Origin: Spiribacter salinus M19-40
GTDB taxonomy: Bacteria > Pseudomonadota > Gammaproteobacteria > Nitrococcales > Nitrococcaceae
Direction of reading: 5' to 3'
Length of the DNA stretch: 64,000 nt
NCBI RefSeq assembly: GCF_000319575.2
Contig: NC_021291.1
Span: forward strand, 496,001-560,000
Shown here: positions 21,810-32,046 of the stretch, piece after piece
Position numbering within the stretch: the first letter of the stretch is position 1
How the letters are laid out: every line of letters starts with the position of its first letter
Made by a program: the position numbers and the translations under genes
The notes under the pieces: generated by a model
The model's input: only the letters and a program-made list of their open reading frames with translations
Database searches by the model: none
What the model was told of the DNA's origin: nothing

Positions 21810-22153
21810 TGCGTGTAATCCAGAATGCCCTTGTGATGATCGCCATGCTGATGGCCGGCACGGTGGTGGCACAGCCCATCGGAGACCGTGAAGCGGGGCG
21901 TGAGAAGTCAGCCTCCTGCGTGGCCTGTCACGGCGAGGTCGGTGTCTCCAGCAATCCTGAGTGGCCTAACCTGGCCGGCCAGCACCCGGACTACATCGTC
22001 CACGCTTTGCAGGCCTACAAATCGGGCGATCGACAAAACGCGCTGATGAATGGTCAGGCCGCTGACCTGAGCACGGAAGATATGCGCGATCTTGCCGCCT
22101 ATTACTCCTCGCAGGATCCTGAGGTTTATACCCCCGCACGCACCAGCCGCTGA
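21806..22153 (+). CDS. Monohaem cytochrome c (c4/c5-like), second of a pair
   Basis: 115-residue periplasmic cytochrome c with its own signal peptide (ALVMIAMLMAGTVVAQP) and haem site CVACHG. The core LAGQHPDYIVHALQAYKSGDRQN is closely related to that of the preceding gene, and the C-terminal helix has LSTEDMRDLAAYYSSQ. The likely Met ligand is in NALMNGQ. Two ATGs (21806, 21809) overlap the previous stop, so the pair is translationally coupled. Its end overlaps the convergent SDR gene by 28 bases. Confidence 0.88.
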   Translation: MMRVIQNALVMIAMLMAGTVVAQPIGDREAGREKSASCVACHGEVGVSSNPEWPNLAGQHPDYIVHALQAYKSGDRQNALMNGQAADLSTEDMRDLAAYYSSQDPEVYTPARTSR

Positions 22154-22968
22154 TAGCCCTGTCGATAGCTCGGATAGCGGAATCGATAACCGCTGGCGCG
22201 CAGGCGCTGATTAAGACAGCGGCGACCGGACTGCGTCCCGCCGGGCGTGCGACGGGGTGGCTGTTGGCCCAGTGCAGATGCCAACCAGTCCATCACTTCG
22301 CACTGCGTGCAAGGCGCGTCGTCCACACCAATATAGAGCGGGGCCGGTGCGGCGAGCTGTCCGACGTGCCTCAGGACTCCAATGCAATCGTCTTCGTGAA
22401 TTCGGTTGGTATAGCGCGGCGGTGGGTCTGTGCAGGGGCGACCCGAGCGAACCCGGCGGACGAGGCTGTCACGCTCTGGTCCGTAGATACCGGCAAATCG
22501 TACGACAACGGATACGCCGGGATGACGCCGAAGGCACGTTTCGGCCTCAAGGAGGCGCCTGCCGGAAAAGCGGGTCGGCTCGGTCACGCTGGCTTCGTCG
22601 ACCCATTCGCCCTGATCCTGCCCGTAGACACCGGTACTGGAGACGAAAATGACGCGGGCATGCGCATTCCCGGATGCCGAAAGGGCCTCAAGCAGTCGTG
22701 TTAGGCCCGTGACGAAGGCGGCTTTGTAACCCGCATCGTCGGTGGTTTGGGGTGTGAGGATGTAGTACACCTGATCGAGGCCGGGGGGAAGGCGGTCGCT
22801 GAGATCCGGGTCCGCCAGCAGGTCAGCGGCTAGCGGGGTAATGCCTGCAGGCAGATGCCGGGGGTGGCGCCGCAGCCCATGCACCTCCGCGCCGGCCTGG
22901 TTCAATGCCGTGCCAAGCCGTGTCCCAAGGCGCCCACAACCGGCGATCAGTATTCGCTTGCCTGTCAT
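22126..22968 (-). CDS. NAD-dependent epimerase/dehydratase-like SDR protein
   Basis: Extended short-chain dehydrogenase fold of 280 residues from ATG 22968. The N-terminal Rossmann motif is ILIAGCGRLGTRLGTAL (GxGxxG form). FVSSTGVYGQ is the active-site region. The usual YxxxK is not clear: RFSGRRLLEAE stands in its place, as in the YeeZ group. FAGIYGPERDSLVRR and NRIHEDDCIGVL match YeeZ-like nucleoside-sugar epimerase relatives. The substrate is unknown. It is divergent from trmH with 40 bases between, and convergent with the cytochrome pair. Confidence 0.8.
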   Translation of the reverse strand: MTGKRILIAGCGRLGTRLGTALNQAGAEVHGLRRHPRHLPAGITPLAADLLADPDLSDRLPPGLDQVYYILTPQTTDDAGYKAAFVTGLTRLLEALSASGNAHARVIFVSSTGVYGQDQGEWVDEASVTEPTRFSGRRLLEAETCLRRHPGVSVVVRFAGIYGPERDSLVRRVRSGRPCTDPPPRYTNRIHEDDCIGVLRHVGQLAAPAPLYIGVDDAPCTQCEVMDWLASALGQQPPRRTPGGTQSGRRCLNQRLRASGYRFRYPSYRQGYQRLVRAGV

Positions 22969-23008
22969 CGCATTAGAATAGCCGGCAAACCCTGGGGGAG
23001 GACAACTT

Positions 23009-23668
23009 GTGAGTGCCAGCCGTCTGGCTCGTTTCAAGGCGACGCTTGATCAGCGGCAGCCGGATCTTCGGGTCCTGCTCGATCAGGTGCACAAACCGCA
23101 TAATTTGAGCGCCATCCTGCGTACCTGTGATGCGACGGGGGTTTTCCAGGCGCACGCGGTCTTGCCGGATGCCGCTTTCGAAATCCACCGCCACTGCTCG
23201 GCCGGGGCCGGACAGTGGGTTCACATGCAGACCCATGCGGATATTGAAACGGCGATTGTGGCGCTGCAGGCCGAGGGCCTGGCCGTGTATGCCGCGCATT
23301 TATCGCCAACGGCGGTCGATTTCCGCACCGTGGACTACTCGGCGCCTTGTGCCATTCTCATGGGCGCGGAGCGATGGGGCGTGAGTGAGCGCGCCGCGGC
23401 GCTCGCTGACGGTCACATTACCGTGCCGATGGCGGGTCTCGTGGAATCGCTGAACGTCTCGGTGGCTGCCGCCGTGATCCTGTTCGAGGCCCAGCGCCAG
23501 CGGCAGGTTGCCGGTTTCTACGACCAGCCCCGGCTTACGCCCGAGGTCTATCAGCGCACGCTGTTTGAGTGGCTGCATCCGCGTATCGCCGAGCACTGCC
23601 GCACTCGTGGTGAGCCTTATCCAGCCCTGGACGAAGCGGGCGACCCCATTCGCTCACCAAGCGCCTGA
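23009..23668 (+). CDS. trmH: tRNA (guanosine-18-2'-O)-methyltransferase
   Basis: SPOUT-family enzyme that methylates G18 in the D-loop of tRNAs. It has 219 residues. Motif 1 contains the catalytic Arg in HKPHNLSAILRTCDATGV, motif 2 is ILMGAERWGVS and motif 3 is VPMAGLVESLNVSVAAAVILFE. The C-terminal TrmH extension (QRTLFEWLHPRIAEHCRT) is present. It starts at GTG with a strong GGGGGAGGA six bases upstream. The last 52 bases overlap the convergent proS. Confidence 0.93.
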   Translation: MSASRLARFKATLDQRQPDLRVLLDQVHKPHNLSAILRTCDATGVFQAHAVLPDAAFEIHRHCSAGAGQWVHMQTHADIETAIVALQAEGLAVYAAHLSPTAVDFRTVDYSAPCAILMGAERWGVSERAAALADGHITVPMAGLVESLNVSVAAAVILFEAQRQRQVAGFYDQPRLTPEVYQRTLFEWLHPRIAEHCRTRGEPYPALDEAGDPIRSPSA

Positions 23669-25347
23669 GGGAGGTCAGCGACTGGGAGTTGTTCGTTCTC
23701 CGGTTGGGTGCGGTCGCGGTACTCCACCGCCCCGTTCTCCAGGCCTCGGGCGCCGACCACGAGGCGATGGGGAATGCCGATCAGTTCGATGTCCGCAAAC
23801 TTAACCCCGGGCCGGGCATCGCGGTCGTCCAGCAGTGGGTCATACCCGGCTGCGCGAAGCTCGCTGTAGAGCCGTTCAGCCGTCTCCGCGACGTCTGGCG
23901 AGCGGTCTGCGCCGATCGTGACAATCGCCACGTCAAAGGGGGCGAGGGGCGCGGGCCAGATAATGCCCTGGTCGTCGTGGTTTTGCTCAATGGCAGCCGC
24001 AACGACACGGGAGACGCCGATGCCGTAACAGCCCATAATCAGAGGCTGTTTATGGCCGTCCTCGTCGAGCACCCGGGCGTCCATCGACTCGCTGTACTTG
24101 GTACCAAGCTGAAAGATGTGGCCAACCTCAATGCCGCGATCGATCACGAGATGGCCCTCATCGCAGCATGGGCAGCCTTCGCCTGCAGCCGCCGTGCGCA
24201 GGTCGGCGCAAGGCGGTAGCGGGAGATCCCGATCCCAGTTCAGATTGATCCAGTGCCAGTCAGCGCGGCCGGCGCCACTAGAGAAGTTCACCAGTGCGGC
24301 CGCACGGTGGTCGACCCGCTGAGTGAGACCTTCGGGCAGGCCCTTGGGGCCAATGAACCCCCGAGGCACGCCGGTTGCGGCCAGGGCCTCATCGGGCTCT
24401 GCCAGTCGGACATCCTCGGCATCGAGCGCATGCGCCACCTTGACCAGGTTGAGTTCGTCGTCGCCGGCGATAAAGAGCACCGCGGGTGTCTCATCGGCCA
24501 TCACGACAACGCTCTTGACCACCTGCATGGGGCTGATGTCGAGGTAGGCGCACTGCTCGGCGACGGTGTGCACATCGGGTGTCTCGCGCTCCTCCGCTGG
24601 CAAGGGGGTGTCCGCGGTGGGGGCGACTGGCCGGCTGGTCGCCAGCTCCGTATTCGCTGCATAGCCGCAGGCTGTGCAACTCGCAATCTCGTCCTCGCCC
24701 GAGTCGGCAAGGACCATGAACTCCTCGGAAACGCTGCCACCAATCGCGCCGCTGTCGGCGCCCACTGATCGAAAGTGCAGGCCGAGGCGCTCAAAAATCC
24801 GGGTGTAGGCGTTGTGCATGTCCGCGTAGGTGGCTTCCAGTGACGCCTGGTCCAGGTGGAAGGAATAGGCGTCTTTCATCACGAATTCCCGCGCCCGCAT
24901 GACACCAAAGCGCGGACGGATCTCGTCGCGGAACTTGGTCTGGATCTGGTAATACCTCAGCGGCAGCTGCCGGTAGCTTCGGAGCTCCCGACGCAGGTAA
25001 TCCGTGATCACCTCTTCGTGCGTTGGCCCAATGCAGAAGTCGCGTTCATGACGGTCTGTCAGTCGCAGCAGTTCCGGTCCATAAAGTGACCAGCGCCCGG
25101 ATTCCTCCCACAGCTCGGCCGGCTGCACCGCGGGCATGAGGACTTCCATTGCGCCAATGCGGTCCATCTCCTCGCGGACGATCTGCTCGACCCGGCGCAT
25201 GACTCGCAGGCCCAGCGGCTGCCAAGTGTAGAGCCCGGCGCCGATCTTTTCGATCAAACCGGCTCGCAACATGAGCTGATGGCTGACGATCTCGGCGTCT
25301 GCCGGGGTCTCGCGGCTGGTGAAGAGCGGAAACTGGCTAGCGCGCAT
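23617..25347 (-). CDS. proS: Prolyl-tRNA synthetase, bacterial type with editing domain
   Basis: Class II synthetase charging tRNA-Pro. It has 576 residues, the usual bacterial length. Motif 1 region LGLRVMRRVEQIVREEMDRIGA, motif 2 region FRDEIRPRFGVMRAREFVMKDAYSF and the C-terminal class II motif GCYGIGVSRVVAAAIEQ are present. The middle of the protein (about 225-390) is the YbaK/INS editing insertion (SPMQVVKSVVV, FIAGDDELNLVK). The N-terminus MRASQFPLFTSRE is canonical. It is divergent from ilvH. Confidence 0.96.
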   Translation of the reverse strand: MRASQFPLFTSRETPADAEIVSHQLMLRAGLIEKIGAGLYTWQPLGLRVMRRVEQIVREEMDRIGAMEVLMPAVQPAELWEESGRWSLYGPELLRLTDRHERDFCIGPTHEEVITDYLRRELRSYRQLPLRYYQIQTKFRDEIRPRFGVMRAREFVMKDAYSFHLDQASLEATYADMHNAYTRIFERLGLHFRSVGADSGAIGGSVSEEFMVLADSGEDEIASCTACGYAANTELATSRPVAPTADTPLPAEERETPDVHTVAEQCAYLDISPMQVVKSVVVMADETPAVLFIAGDDELNLVKVAHALDAEDVRLAEPDEALAATGVPRGFIGPKGLPEGLTQRVDHRAAALVNFSSGAGRADWHWINLNWDRDLPLPPCADLRTAAAGEGCPCCDEGHLVIDRGIEVGHIFQLGTKYSESMDARVLDEDGHKQPLIMGCYGIGVSRVVAAAIEQNHDDQGIIWPAPLAPFDVAIVTIGADRSPDVAETAERLYSELRAAGYDPLLDDRDARPGVKFADIELIGIPHRLVVGARGLENGAVEYRDRTQPENEQLPVADLPQALGERMGSPASSRAG

Positions 25348-25423
25348 GCGAGTGATGACCTATGCGTTGCAAGAATGCGCCACAGGTTAGCCGACCCGGC
25401 CCCGGCCGCCCACCCCCGCCTGC

Positions 25424-25452
25424 TTGACGCCCTTTGCAGCGCCCCGTAAGTT
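25424..25452 (+). promoter_or_regulatory. Candidate promoter of the ilvH-ilvC-pssA-leuA operon
   Basis: TTGACG (25424-25429) and TAAGTT (25447-25452) are 17 bases apart in the 157-base gap between proS and ilvH. The -35 is good and the -10 weak. I saw no leader peptide rich in branched-chain codons and no T-box in this gap. Confidence 0.35.
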
Positions 25453-25504
25453 GACCGGCTTTACATCATCAGATTGGGTCACGCCGGGCGCCGGTCGAAA
25501 CGCT

Positions 25505-27036
<1,532 letters not shown>

Positions 27037-27066
27037 CGGTCATCCAGCCACCCGATCGAGGTGCGC

Positions 27067-27840
27067 ATGACCGATCACGATCGCCCCGAGCGCCGGCCAC
27101 GGCGCCGGGGCATTTATCTCCTGCCGAACCTGATCACCACCCTGGCGCTTTTCTTCGGCTTCTATGCCGTCGTCTCCGCCCAGGCGGGTGCCTATGAGCT
27201 GGCCGCCATTGCGATTTTCGTCGCCATGGTGATGGATGGCCTGGATGGCCGAGTGGCTCGACTGACGAATACCCAAAGCGACTTCGGGGTGCAGTACGAC
27301 AGCATCGCCGACATGGTGTCCTTTGGGGTGGCGCCGGCGCTGGTCATCTATTCGTGGGCGCTGGCGGATCTGGGTGAGCTGGGCGAAGTCTGGAACAAGC
27401 TTGGGTGGCTGGGCGCTTTTATCTACACGGCTTGTGCCGGTTTGCGGCTCTCGCGCTTCAACACCCAGGTGGGGGTTGCGGATAAACGCTATTTCCAGGG
27501 GCTGCCGAGTCCCGCGGCTGCCGCCACGCTGGCGGGGTTAGTCTGGGCCGGCGACCGACTGGAATTCGGCGGCTGGCCTGCGGGTATCCCGGCACTGGTG
27601 ATCACCCTGGTAGCGGGCATCCTGATGGTCAGCAACGTTCGGTATGACAGCTTCAAAGAGCTGGACTTCCGCTATCGAGTGCCGTTTGTGGTGATGGTGC
27701 TCGGTGTGCTGGGGGTGGCTTTGATGTCGGTTCACCCACCAACCGTGTTATTCGCGATGGCGGTGACTTACATGGGCTCTGGCCCCGTACTGACCATCCT
27801 GCGCCGTCGTCGGCGTCGCAAACGGCGTCATGCCGGGTAG
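27067..27840 (+). CDS. pssA: CDP-diacylglycerol-serine O-phosphatidyltransferase
   Basis: Membrane enzyme making phosphatidylserine, precursor of phosphatidylethanolamine. At 257 residues with several hydrophobic helices it is the CDP-alcohol phosphotransferase type, not the 451-residue phospholipase-D-like E. coli enzyme. The catalytic motif D-G-x2-A-R-x8-G-x3-D-x3-D is seen in DGLDGRVAR...GVQYDSIAD. It ends in a basic tail. ATG at 27067 has GAGG six bases upstream; GTG at 27061 is the alternative. Its position between ilvC and leuA is a conserved proteobacterial arrangement. Confidence 0.93.
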   Translation: MTDHDRPERRPRRRGIYLLPNLITTLALFFGFYAVVSAQAGAYELAAIAIFVAMVMDGLDGRVARLTNTQSDFGVQYDSIADMVSFGVAPALVIYSWALADLGELGEVWNKLGWLGAFIYTACAGLRLSRFNTQVGVADKRYFQGLPSPAAAATLAGLVWAGDRLEFGGWPAGIPALVITLVAGILMVSNVRYDSFKELDFRYRVPFVVMVLGVLGVALMSVHPPTVLFAMAVTYMGSGPVLTILRRRRRRKRRHAG

Positions 27841-27849
27841 AATAAACGT

Positions 27850-29403
27850 ATGAACAACGCGAACCAGATCACCATTTTCGACACCACGCTGCGCGACGGT
27901 GAGCAGAGCCCCGGCGCATCGATGACCCGCGAGGAGAAAGTCCGCATCGCGCGGGCGCTCGAGCGCCTTCGCGTCGATGTCATTGAAGCGGGGTTTCCCG
28001 CGGCCAGTCAGGGCGATTTCGAGTCGGTCCGTGCCGTCGCGGAGACGATCAAAGACGCCCGGGTCTGTGGTCTCGCGCGCGCGAACGAGGCCGATATCGA
28101 TCGGGCGGGGGAGGCCATTGCGCCGGCGGCGGCCGGGCGCATCCATACCTTTATTGCCACCTCGCCGGTGCATATGGAGAAAAAGCTCCAGCTCACGCCC
28201 GATGAGGTGGTTGAGCGCGCCGTCAATGCCGTTGCCCGGGCTCGCAATCTGTGTGATGACATCGAGTTCTCGCCAGAGGATGCGGGGCGTTCCGAGCCGG
28301 ATTTTCTGTGCCGAATTATCGAAGCGGCGATTGACGCGGGAGCGACCACGATCAATGTGCCGGATACCGTCGGGTACAACCTGCCTGGGCAGTTTGCCGG
28401 TCTGATCGGGGATCTTCGCGGACGGATTCCGAATGCTGATCAGGCGGTGTGGTCGGTGCACTGCCACAACGATCTTGGGCTTGCGGTTGCCAACTCGCTT
28501 GCCGCCGTGCGGGAAGGTGCCCGGCAAATCGAATGCACGATCAATGGCCTCGGCGAGCGTGCTGGCAATGCCGCGCTCGAAGAGGTTGTGATGGCCCTTC
28601 GGACTCGGCGAGACGATTTTCCCTGCGACACCCGCATCGAGACGCGGGAAATCCTGCCGACTTCCCGGCTAGTGGCCAACATCACGGGCTTTCAGGTGCA
28701 GCCAAACAAGGCGATCGTGGGTATCAATGCCTTTGCCCACGAGTCGGGTATTCATCAGGACGGCGTGCTCAAACACCGCGAGACCTACGAGATCATGCGT
28801 GCCGAGGACGTGGGCTGGGGTACCAATCGGATGGTGCTGGGCAAGCACTCGGGCCGAAATGCGTTTCGGAGTCGCTGTGAGGAGCTCGGCATCAGCTTCG
28901 AGACGGCGGGGCAGCTCAACGAGGCCTTCCAGCGCTTCAAGGAGCTGGCCGACAAGAAACACGAGATCTTTGATGAAGATCTGCAGGCGCTCGCCACCGA
29001 GGCTGTGGCGGCCCTTGAGGAAGAACAAACGGTCAGCCTGGTGGCCTTTCGTTGCTGCTCAGAGACCGGCGAGACACCGACAGCCGATGTCACGTTGCTG
29101 GTGGATGGCGAAGAGCAGCGCAACAGTGCGGCGGGCGATGGGCCGGTGGACGCGGCTTTCAGTGCGATTCAGGGCATCCTGCAGCTGGATGTGGAACTGT
29201 TGTTGTACTCGGTGAACAACATCACGACCGGAACGGACGCGCAGGGGGAAGTGACGGTGCGACTTGAGCGTGGCGGGCGAACCGTGAACGGGCAGGGCTC
29301 GGATACGGACATCGTGATTGCCTCCGCGAAGGCCTACCTGAACGCGCTCAATCGGCTGCGCCGAGGTGCCTCGCGGACCCATCCGCAAACAGAAGGCGTC
29401 TGA
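27850..29403 (+). CDS. leuA: 2-isopropylmalate synthase
   Basis: First committed step of leucine synthesis, condensing acetyl-CoA and 2-ketoisovalerate. It has 517 residues. The catalytic TIM barrel starts with [17 protein letters not shown] and has the metal ligands in [37 protein letters not shown] is the second family signature. The C-terminal third (after about 390) is the LeuA allosteric domain for leucine feedback. It is separated from pssA by nine bases. Confidence 0.97.
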   Translation: MNNANQITIFDTTLRDGEQSPGASMTREEKVRIARALERLRVDVIEAGFPAASQGDFESVRAVAETIKDARVCGLARANEADIDRAGEAIAPAAAGRIHTFIATSPVHMEKKLQLTPDEVVERAVNAVARARNLCDDIEFSPEDAGRSEPDFLCRIIEAAIDAGATTINVPDTVGYNLPGQFAGLIGDLRGRIPNADQAVWSVHCHNDLGLAVANSLAAVREGARQIECTINGLGERAGNAALEEVVMALRTRRDDFPCDTRIETREILPTSRLVANITGFQVQPNKAIVGINAFAHESGIHQDGVLKHRETYEIMRAEDVGWGTNRMVLGKHSGRNAFRSRCEELGISFETAGQLNEAFQRFKELADKKHEIFDEDLQALATEAVAALEEEQTVSLVAFRCCSETGETPTADVTLLVDGEEQRNSAAGDGPVDAAFSAIQGILQLDVELLLYSVNNITTGTDAQGEVTVRLERGGRTVNGQGSDTDIVIASAKAYLNALNRLRRGASRTHPQTEGV

Positions 29404-29419
29404 CGGCGGTTTACCAGCC

Positions 29420-30073
29420 ATGACTGAGCTCGATGTCCGTCGTAAACGCCTGCTCTACGAGATGGGCGTGACCGTCTGGCGATCGCCGCCCTCATCGGCG
29501 GGTACGGGTCAGGCCTGGGCTCGGCTCGAGCGCGAAATTACCCGGTGTGAGGCCTGTGAATTGCACCAGGGCCGCACCCAGGCTGTTCCTGGATCCGGTG
29601 ATCGGCAGGCGCGTCTGCTCATTGTTGGCGAGGCGCCCGGGAAGACCGAGGATGCCCGCGGTGAGCCGTTTGTTGGTCGCTCGGGCCAGCTGCTGGATGC
29701 CATGCTTGCGGCCATCGGGCTAGACCGGACGCATGATGTGTTCATCACCAACGTAGCGAAATGTCACCCACCCGGGGATCGGGATCCCCGGCGTGGTGAG
29801 GTCCAGGCCTGCCAGGGGTGGCTGGAGGCGCAGATCCGGTTGCTAGCGCCCGCGTGTATTTTGGCGGTGGGTAAGGTGTCCGCTGAAACACTCACTGGGA
29901 CGCGCGACGGGCTTGGGACATTGCGAGGCCAATGGATGGCATGGGGAGAGGCTACGATTCCGCTTCGGGTGACTTACCATCCGGCTTATCTGCTCCGATA
30001 CCCCGGCGAGAAAGCCGCGGCATGGGAGGATTTACTGGCCGTTAAGCGCGCGCTACAGGGAGCTGTGGCATGA
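29420..30073 (+). CDS. Uracil-DNA glycosylase, family 4 (Fe-S)
   Basis: Removes uracil from DNA. It has 217 residues from ATG 29420. CEACELHQGRTQAVPGSG contributes two Cys of the [4Fe-4S] site, with the others in CHPPGDR and ACQGW. Active-site motif 1 is GEAPGKTEDARGEPFVGRSGQLLDAML and motif 3 is TYHPAYLLR. The N-terminal helix contains the LYEMGV motif seen in many family 4 members. It lies downstream of leuA and overlaps rimI by four bases. Confidence 0.92.
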   Translation: MTELDVRRKRLLYEMGVTVWRSPPSSAGTGQAWARLEREITRCEACELHQGRTQAVPGSGDRQARLLIVGEAPGKTEDARGEPFVGRSGQLLDAMLAAIGLDRTHDVFITNVAKCHPPGDRDPRRGEVQACQGWLEAQIRLLAPACILAVGKVSAETLTGTRDGLGTLRGQWMAWGEATIPLRVTYHPAYLLRYPGEKAAAWEDLLAVKRALQGAVA

Positions 30074-30561
30074 CGGCCGATCCGGCTGGCTTTCTTCCCG
30101 TCATCCGGCCCATGCGCCCGGCTGACCTTGAGTCGGTGTATGCGGTGGAGTCCAGCGCCTACGACTACCCCTGGACACTGAATATCTTTCGCGACTGCCT
30201 GCGTATGGGCTATGAGTGCTGGGTGCAGCTCGCCACCGATCGTATTGTCGGTCATTTTGTTCTGGCGATGGGGCCGGGCGAGGCCCATGTGCTCAACCTC
30301 GCTGTTCATCCCGAGTGGCATAACCGAGGCCTGGGACGGGCTCTGTTGCAACGCGCGCTAGAGCGGGGTGAGCGGCTCGGCGCTGAGTCGGTCTTTCTGG
30401 AAGTGCGCCCGAGCAATACCCCCGCCGTGCACCTCTACCACAGTGAGGGGTTTCGCCGTGTCGGTCGACGTCGGGATTATTACCCCACGGAAACGGGTCG
30501 GGAGGATGCCATGGTCCTGCGTCACGATTTGCGTGAGGTGGCGCCGGCGGGCCGGCGATGA
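30070..30561 (+). CDS. rimI: Ribosomal protein S18 alanine N-acetyltransferase
   Basis: GNAT-family acetyltransferase of 163 residues. IRPMRPADLESVYAVESSAYDYPW is the RimI N-terminal block. NLAVHPEWHNRGLGRALLQRALERG is the acetyl-CoA binding site (motif A). SNTPAVHLYHSEGFRRVGRRRDYYP is the C-terminal RimI block with the catalytic Tyr region. It overlaps the glycosylase stop and the MFS start by four bases each; rimI near a family 4 UDG or tsaB is common. Confidence 0.93.
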   Translation: MTADPAGFLPVIRPMRPADLESVYAVESSAYDYPWTLNIFRDCLRMGYECWVQLATDRIVGHFVLAMGPGEAHVLNLAVHPEWHNRGLGRALLQRALERGERLGAESVFLEVRPSNTPAVHLYHSEGFRRVGRRRDYYPTETGREDAMVLRHDLREVAPAGRR

Positions 30562-31820
30562 CGACCGCGCCCTCCCAGCGGATCGTTCGATCGTGGGCGC
30601 TGTACGATTGGGCAAACTCGGCGTTTGCCACTGTCGTTCTGGCCGGGTTTTTTCCCATCCTTTTTCAGGACTTCTGGAATCAGGGGGCCTCGTCGGCCGT
30701 GGCGAGTTTACGCCTCGGCTGGGCAAATGGGCTGGCCAGCCTCTTGTTGATCATCATCGCGCCGCTTATTGGCGCCATGGCGGATCGCGCGGGGATTCAT
30801 AAGCGCGCCTTGCTGAGCTTTGCCCTGATCGGGGCCGGGGCCACCGCCAGCCTGGCGTTTGTGCCGGAAAATGCCTGGGCGCCTGCGGCTACCCTGTTTG
30901 TGCTCGGCACCGTGTGCTTCATGGCCGCTAATCTGTTCTACGACGCCTTGCTGATCAGTGTTGCGCCGCCGTCTCTGTGGCATCGGGTATCTGGATACGG
31001 TTTTGCCCTGGGCTATCTGGGTGGTGGGCTGCTTTACCTCGGTTGCGTACTGGCGGTGCTCAATCCGCCCTGGTTCGGTTTGGCCAGTGAATTGAACGCG
31101 GCGCTGGCGGCGTTTGTGGTCACGGGTTTGTGGTGGGTGATTTTCAGTTTGCCCTTGGCGTGGGATGTGCCCGAGCGTGCGCCACTGGCAGGGGACGGGG
31201 CCGTGATGACCGGCGGTCTGCGACAGCTTCGCGGCACCCTGACGCATCTGCGGGCCTACCGGCCCGTCTGGATTTTTCTTATTGCCTACTGGCTTTATAT
31301 CGACGGGCTGGGGACCACCATTCGAATGGCGGTCTCCTACGGGCGATCGCTTGGTTTTGAGCAAAACGACTTGATCGTTGCGTTGCTGATCACGCAGTTC
31401 GTGGGTTTTCCCGCAGCCATCGCCATGGGACGGCTGGGGGAGTGGGCAGGCGCGCGGACGGGCATTCTGGTGGGGCTGGCTGGTTATGTCGGCATTTGTA
31501 TCTGGGGGGCGTTGATCACCTCGCCCTGGGAGTTTTACGTGATTGCCGGGTTGATTGGTCTGGTGCAGGGCGGCGTGCAGGCGTTGAGCCGCTCGTTCTA
31601 CGCGGGTTTGATCCCACCCGAGCGTGCGGGGGAGTTTTTTGGCTTCTATAATCTGCTCGGCAAGTTTGCGGCGCTCATTGGTCCACCGCTATTCGGGCTG
31701 TTCGGCGTGTGGTTCGGTGACGTGCGCTACTCGATGCTGGCGCTAATTTTATTGTTTGTGGCCGGGGCGCTGTTGCTGATGCGCGTCGACACCCAAGGAG
31801 GTCATGATGAGCGAGCCTGA
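30558..31820 (+). CDS. MFS transporter, UMF1/Atg22-like family
   Basis: Membrane protein of 420 residues with about 12 hydrophobic segments. The N-terminal signature SWALYDWANSAFATVVLAGFFPILF and IAPLIGAMADR identify the UMF1 (Atg22-like) branch of the major facilitator superfamily. SRSFYAGLIPPERAGEFFGFYNLLGKFAALIGPPLFG near the C-terminus is the other conserved block. Substrates for bacterial members are mostly unknown; amino acid efflux is only a guess from the fungal relative. Its end overlaps the DUF2970 gene. Confidence 0.88.
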   Translation: MTTAPSQRIVRSWALYDWANSAFATVVLAGFFPILFQDFWNQGASSAVASLRLGWANGLASLLLIIIAPLIGAMADRAGIHKRALLSFALIGAGATASLAFVPENAWAPAATLFVLGTVCFMAANLFYDALLISVAPPSLWHRVSGYGFALGYLGGGLLYLGCVLAVLNPPWFGLASELNAALAAFVVTGLWWVIFSLPLAWDVPERAPLAGDGAVMTGGLRQLRGTLTHLRAYRPVWIFLIAYWLYIDGLGTTIRMAVSYGRSLGFEQNDLIVALLITQFVGFPAAIAMGRLGEWAGARTGILVGLAGYVGICIWGALITSPWEFYVIAGLIGLVQGGVQALSRSFYAGLIPPERAGEFFGFYNLLGKFAALIGPPLFGLFGVWFGDVRYSMLALILLFVAGALLLMRVDTQGGHDERA

Positions 31821-32046
31821 TCCGTCCGTGTCCGATCAGGGGCCGGCTCGGCGGCCCCCCAGCGTTTGGCAGGTGATGAAAAGCACCATCGCGGCGGCGT
31901 TTGGTGTCCAGACCGAAGAGGCCAGGCAGCGGGATTTTAGTCAGGGCAATGCCAGTACCTTTATTATCGCCGGGTTTGTGTTTACCGCGGTATTCGTCGC
32001 GCTGCTGGTGCTCATTGTCAGCCTGGTGCTCAGTCAGGTCGCTTGA
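31807..32046 (+). CDS. DUF2970 small membrane protein
   Basis: 79-residue protein. A basic/polar N-terminus is followed by WQVMKSTIAAAFGVQTEEARQRDFSQGNAS, the DUF2970 signature, then one transmembrane helix (TFIIAGFVFTAVFVALLVLIVSLVL). Function is unknown. ATG at 31807 is preferred to the adjacent ATG at 31804 because the strong AAGGAGGT at 31795-31802 is correctly spaced for the former. It lies within the last bases of the MFS gene and its end overlaps the convergent symporter by 17 bases. Confidence 0.83.
   Translation: MSEPDPSVSDQGPARRPPSVWQVMKSTIAAAFGVQTEEARQRDFSQGNASTFIIAGFVFTAVFVALLVLIVSLVLSQVA

Noticed and set aside
25348-25504. Possible leader peptide attenuator before ilvH.
   Set aside because: No short frame rich in Leu, Ile or Val codons and no terminator/antiterminator pair was seen.
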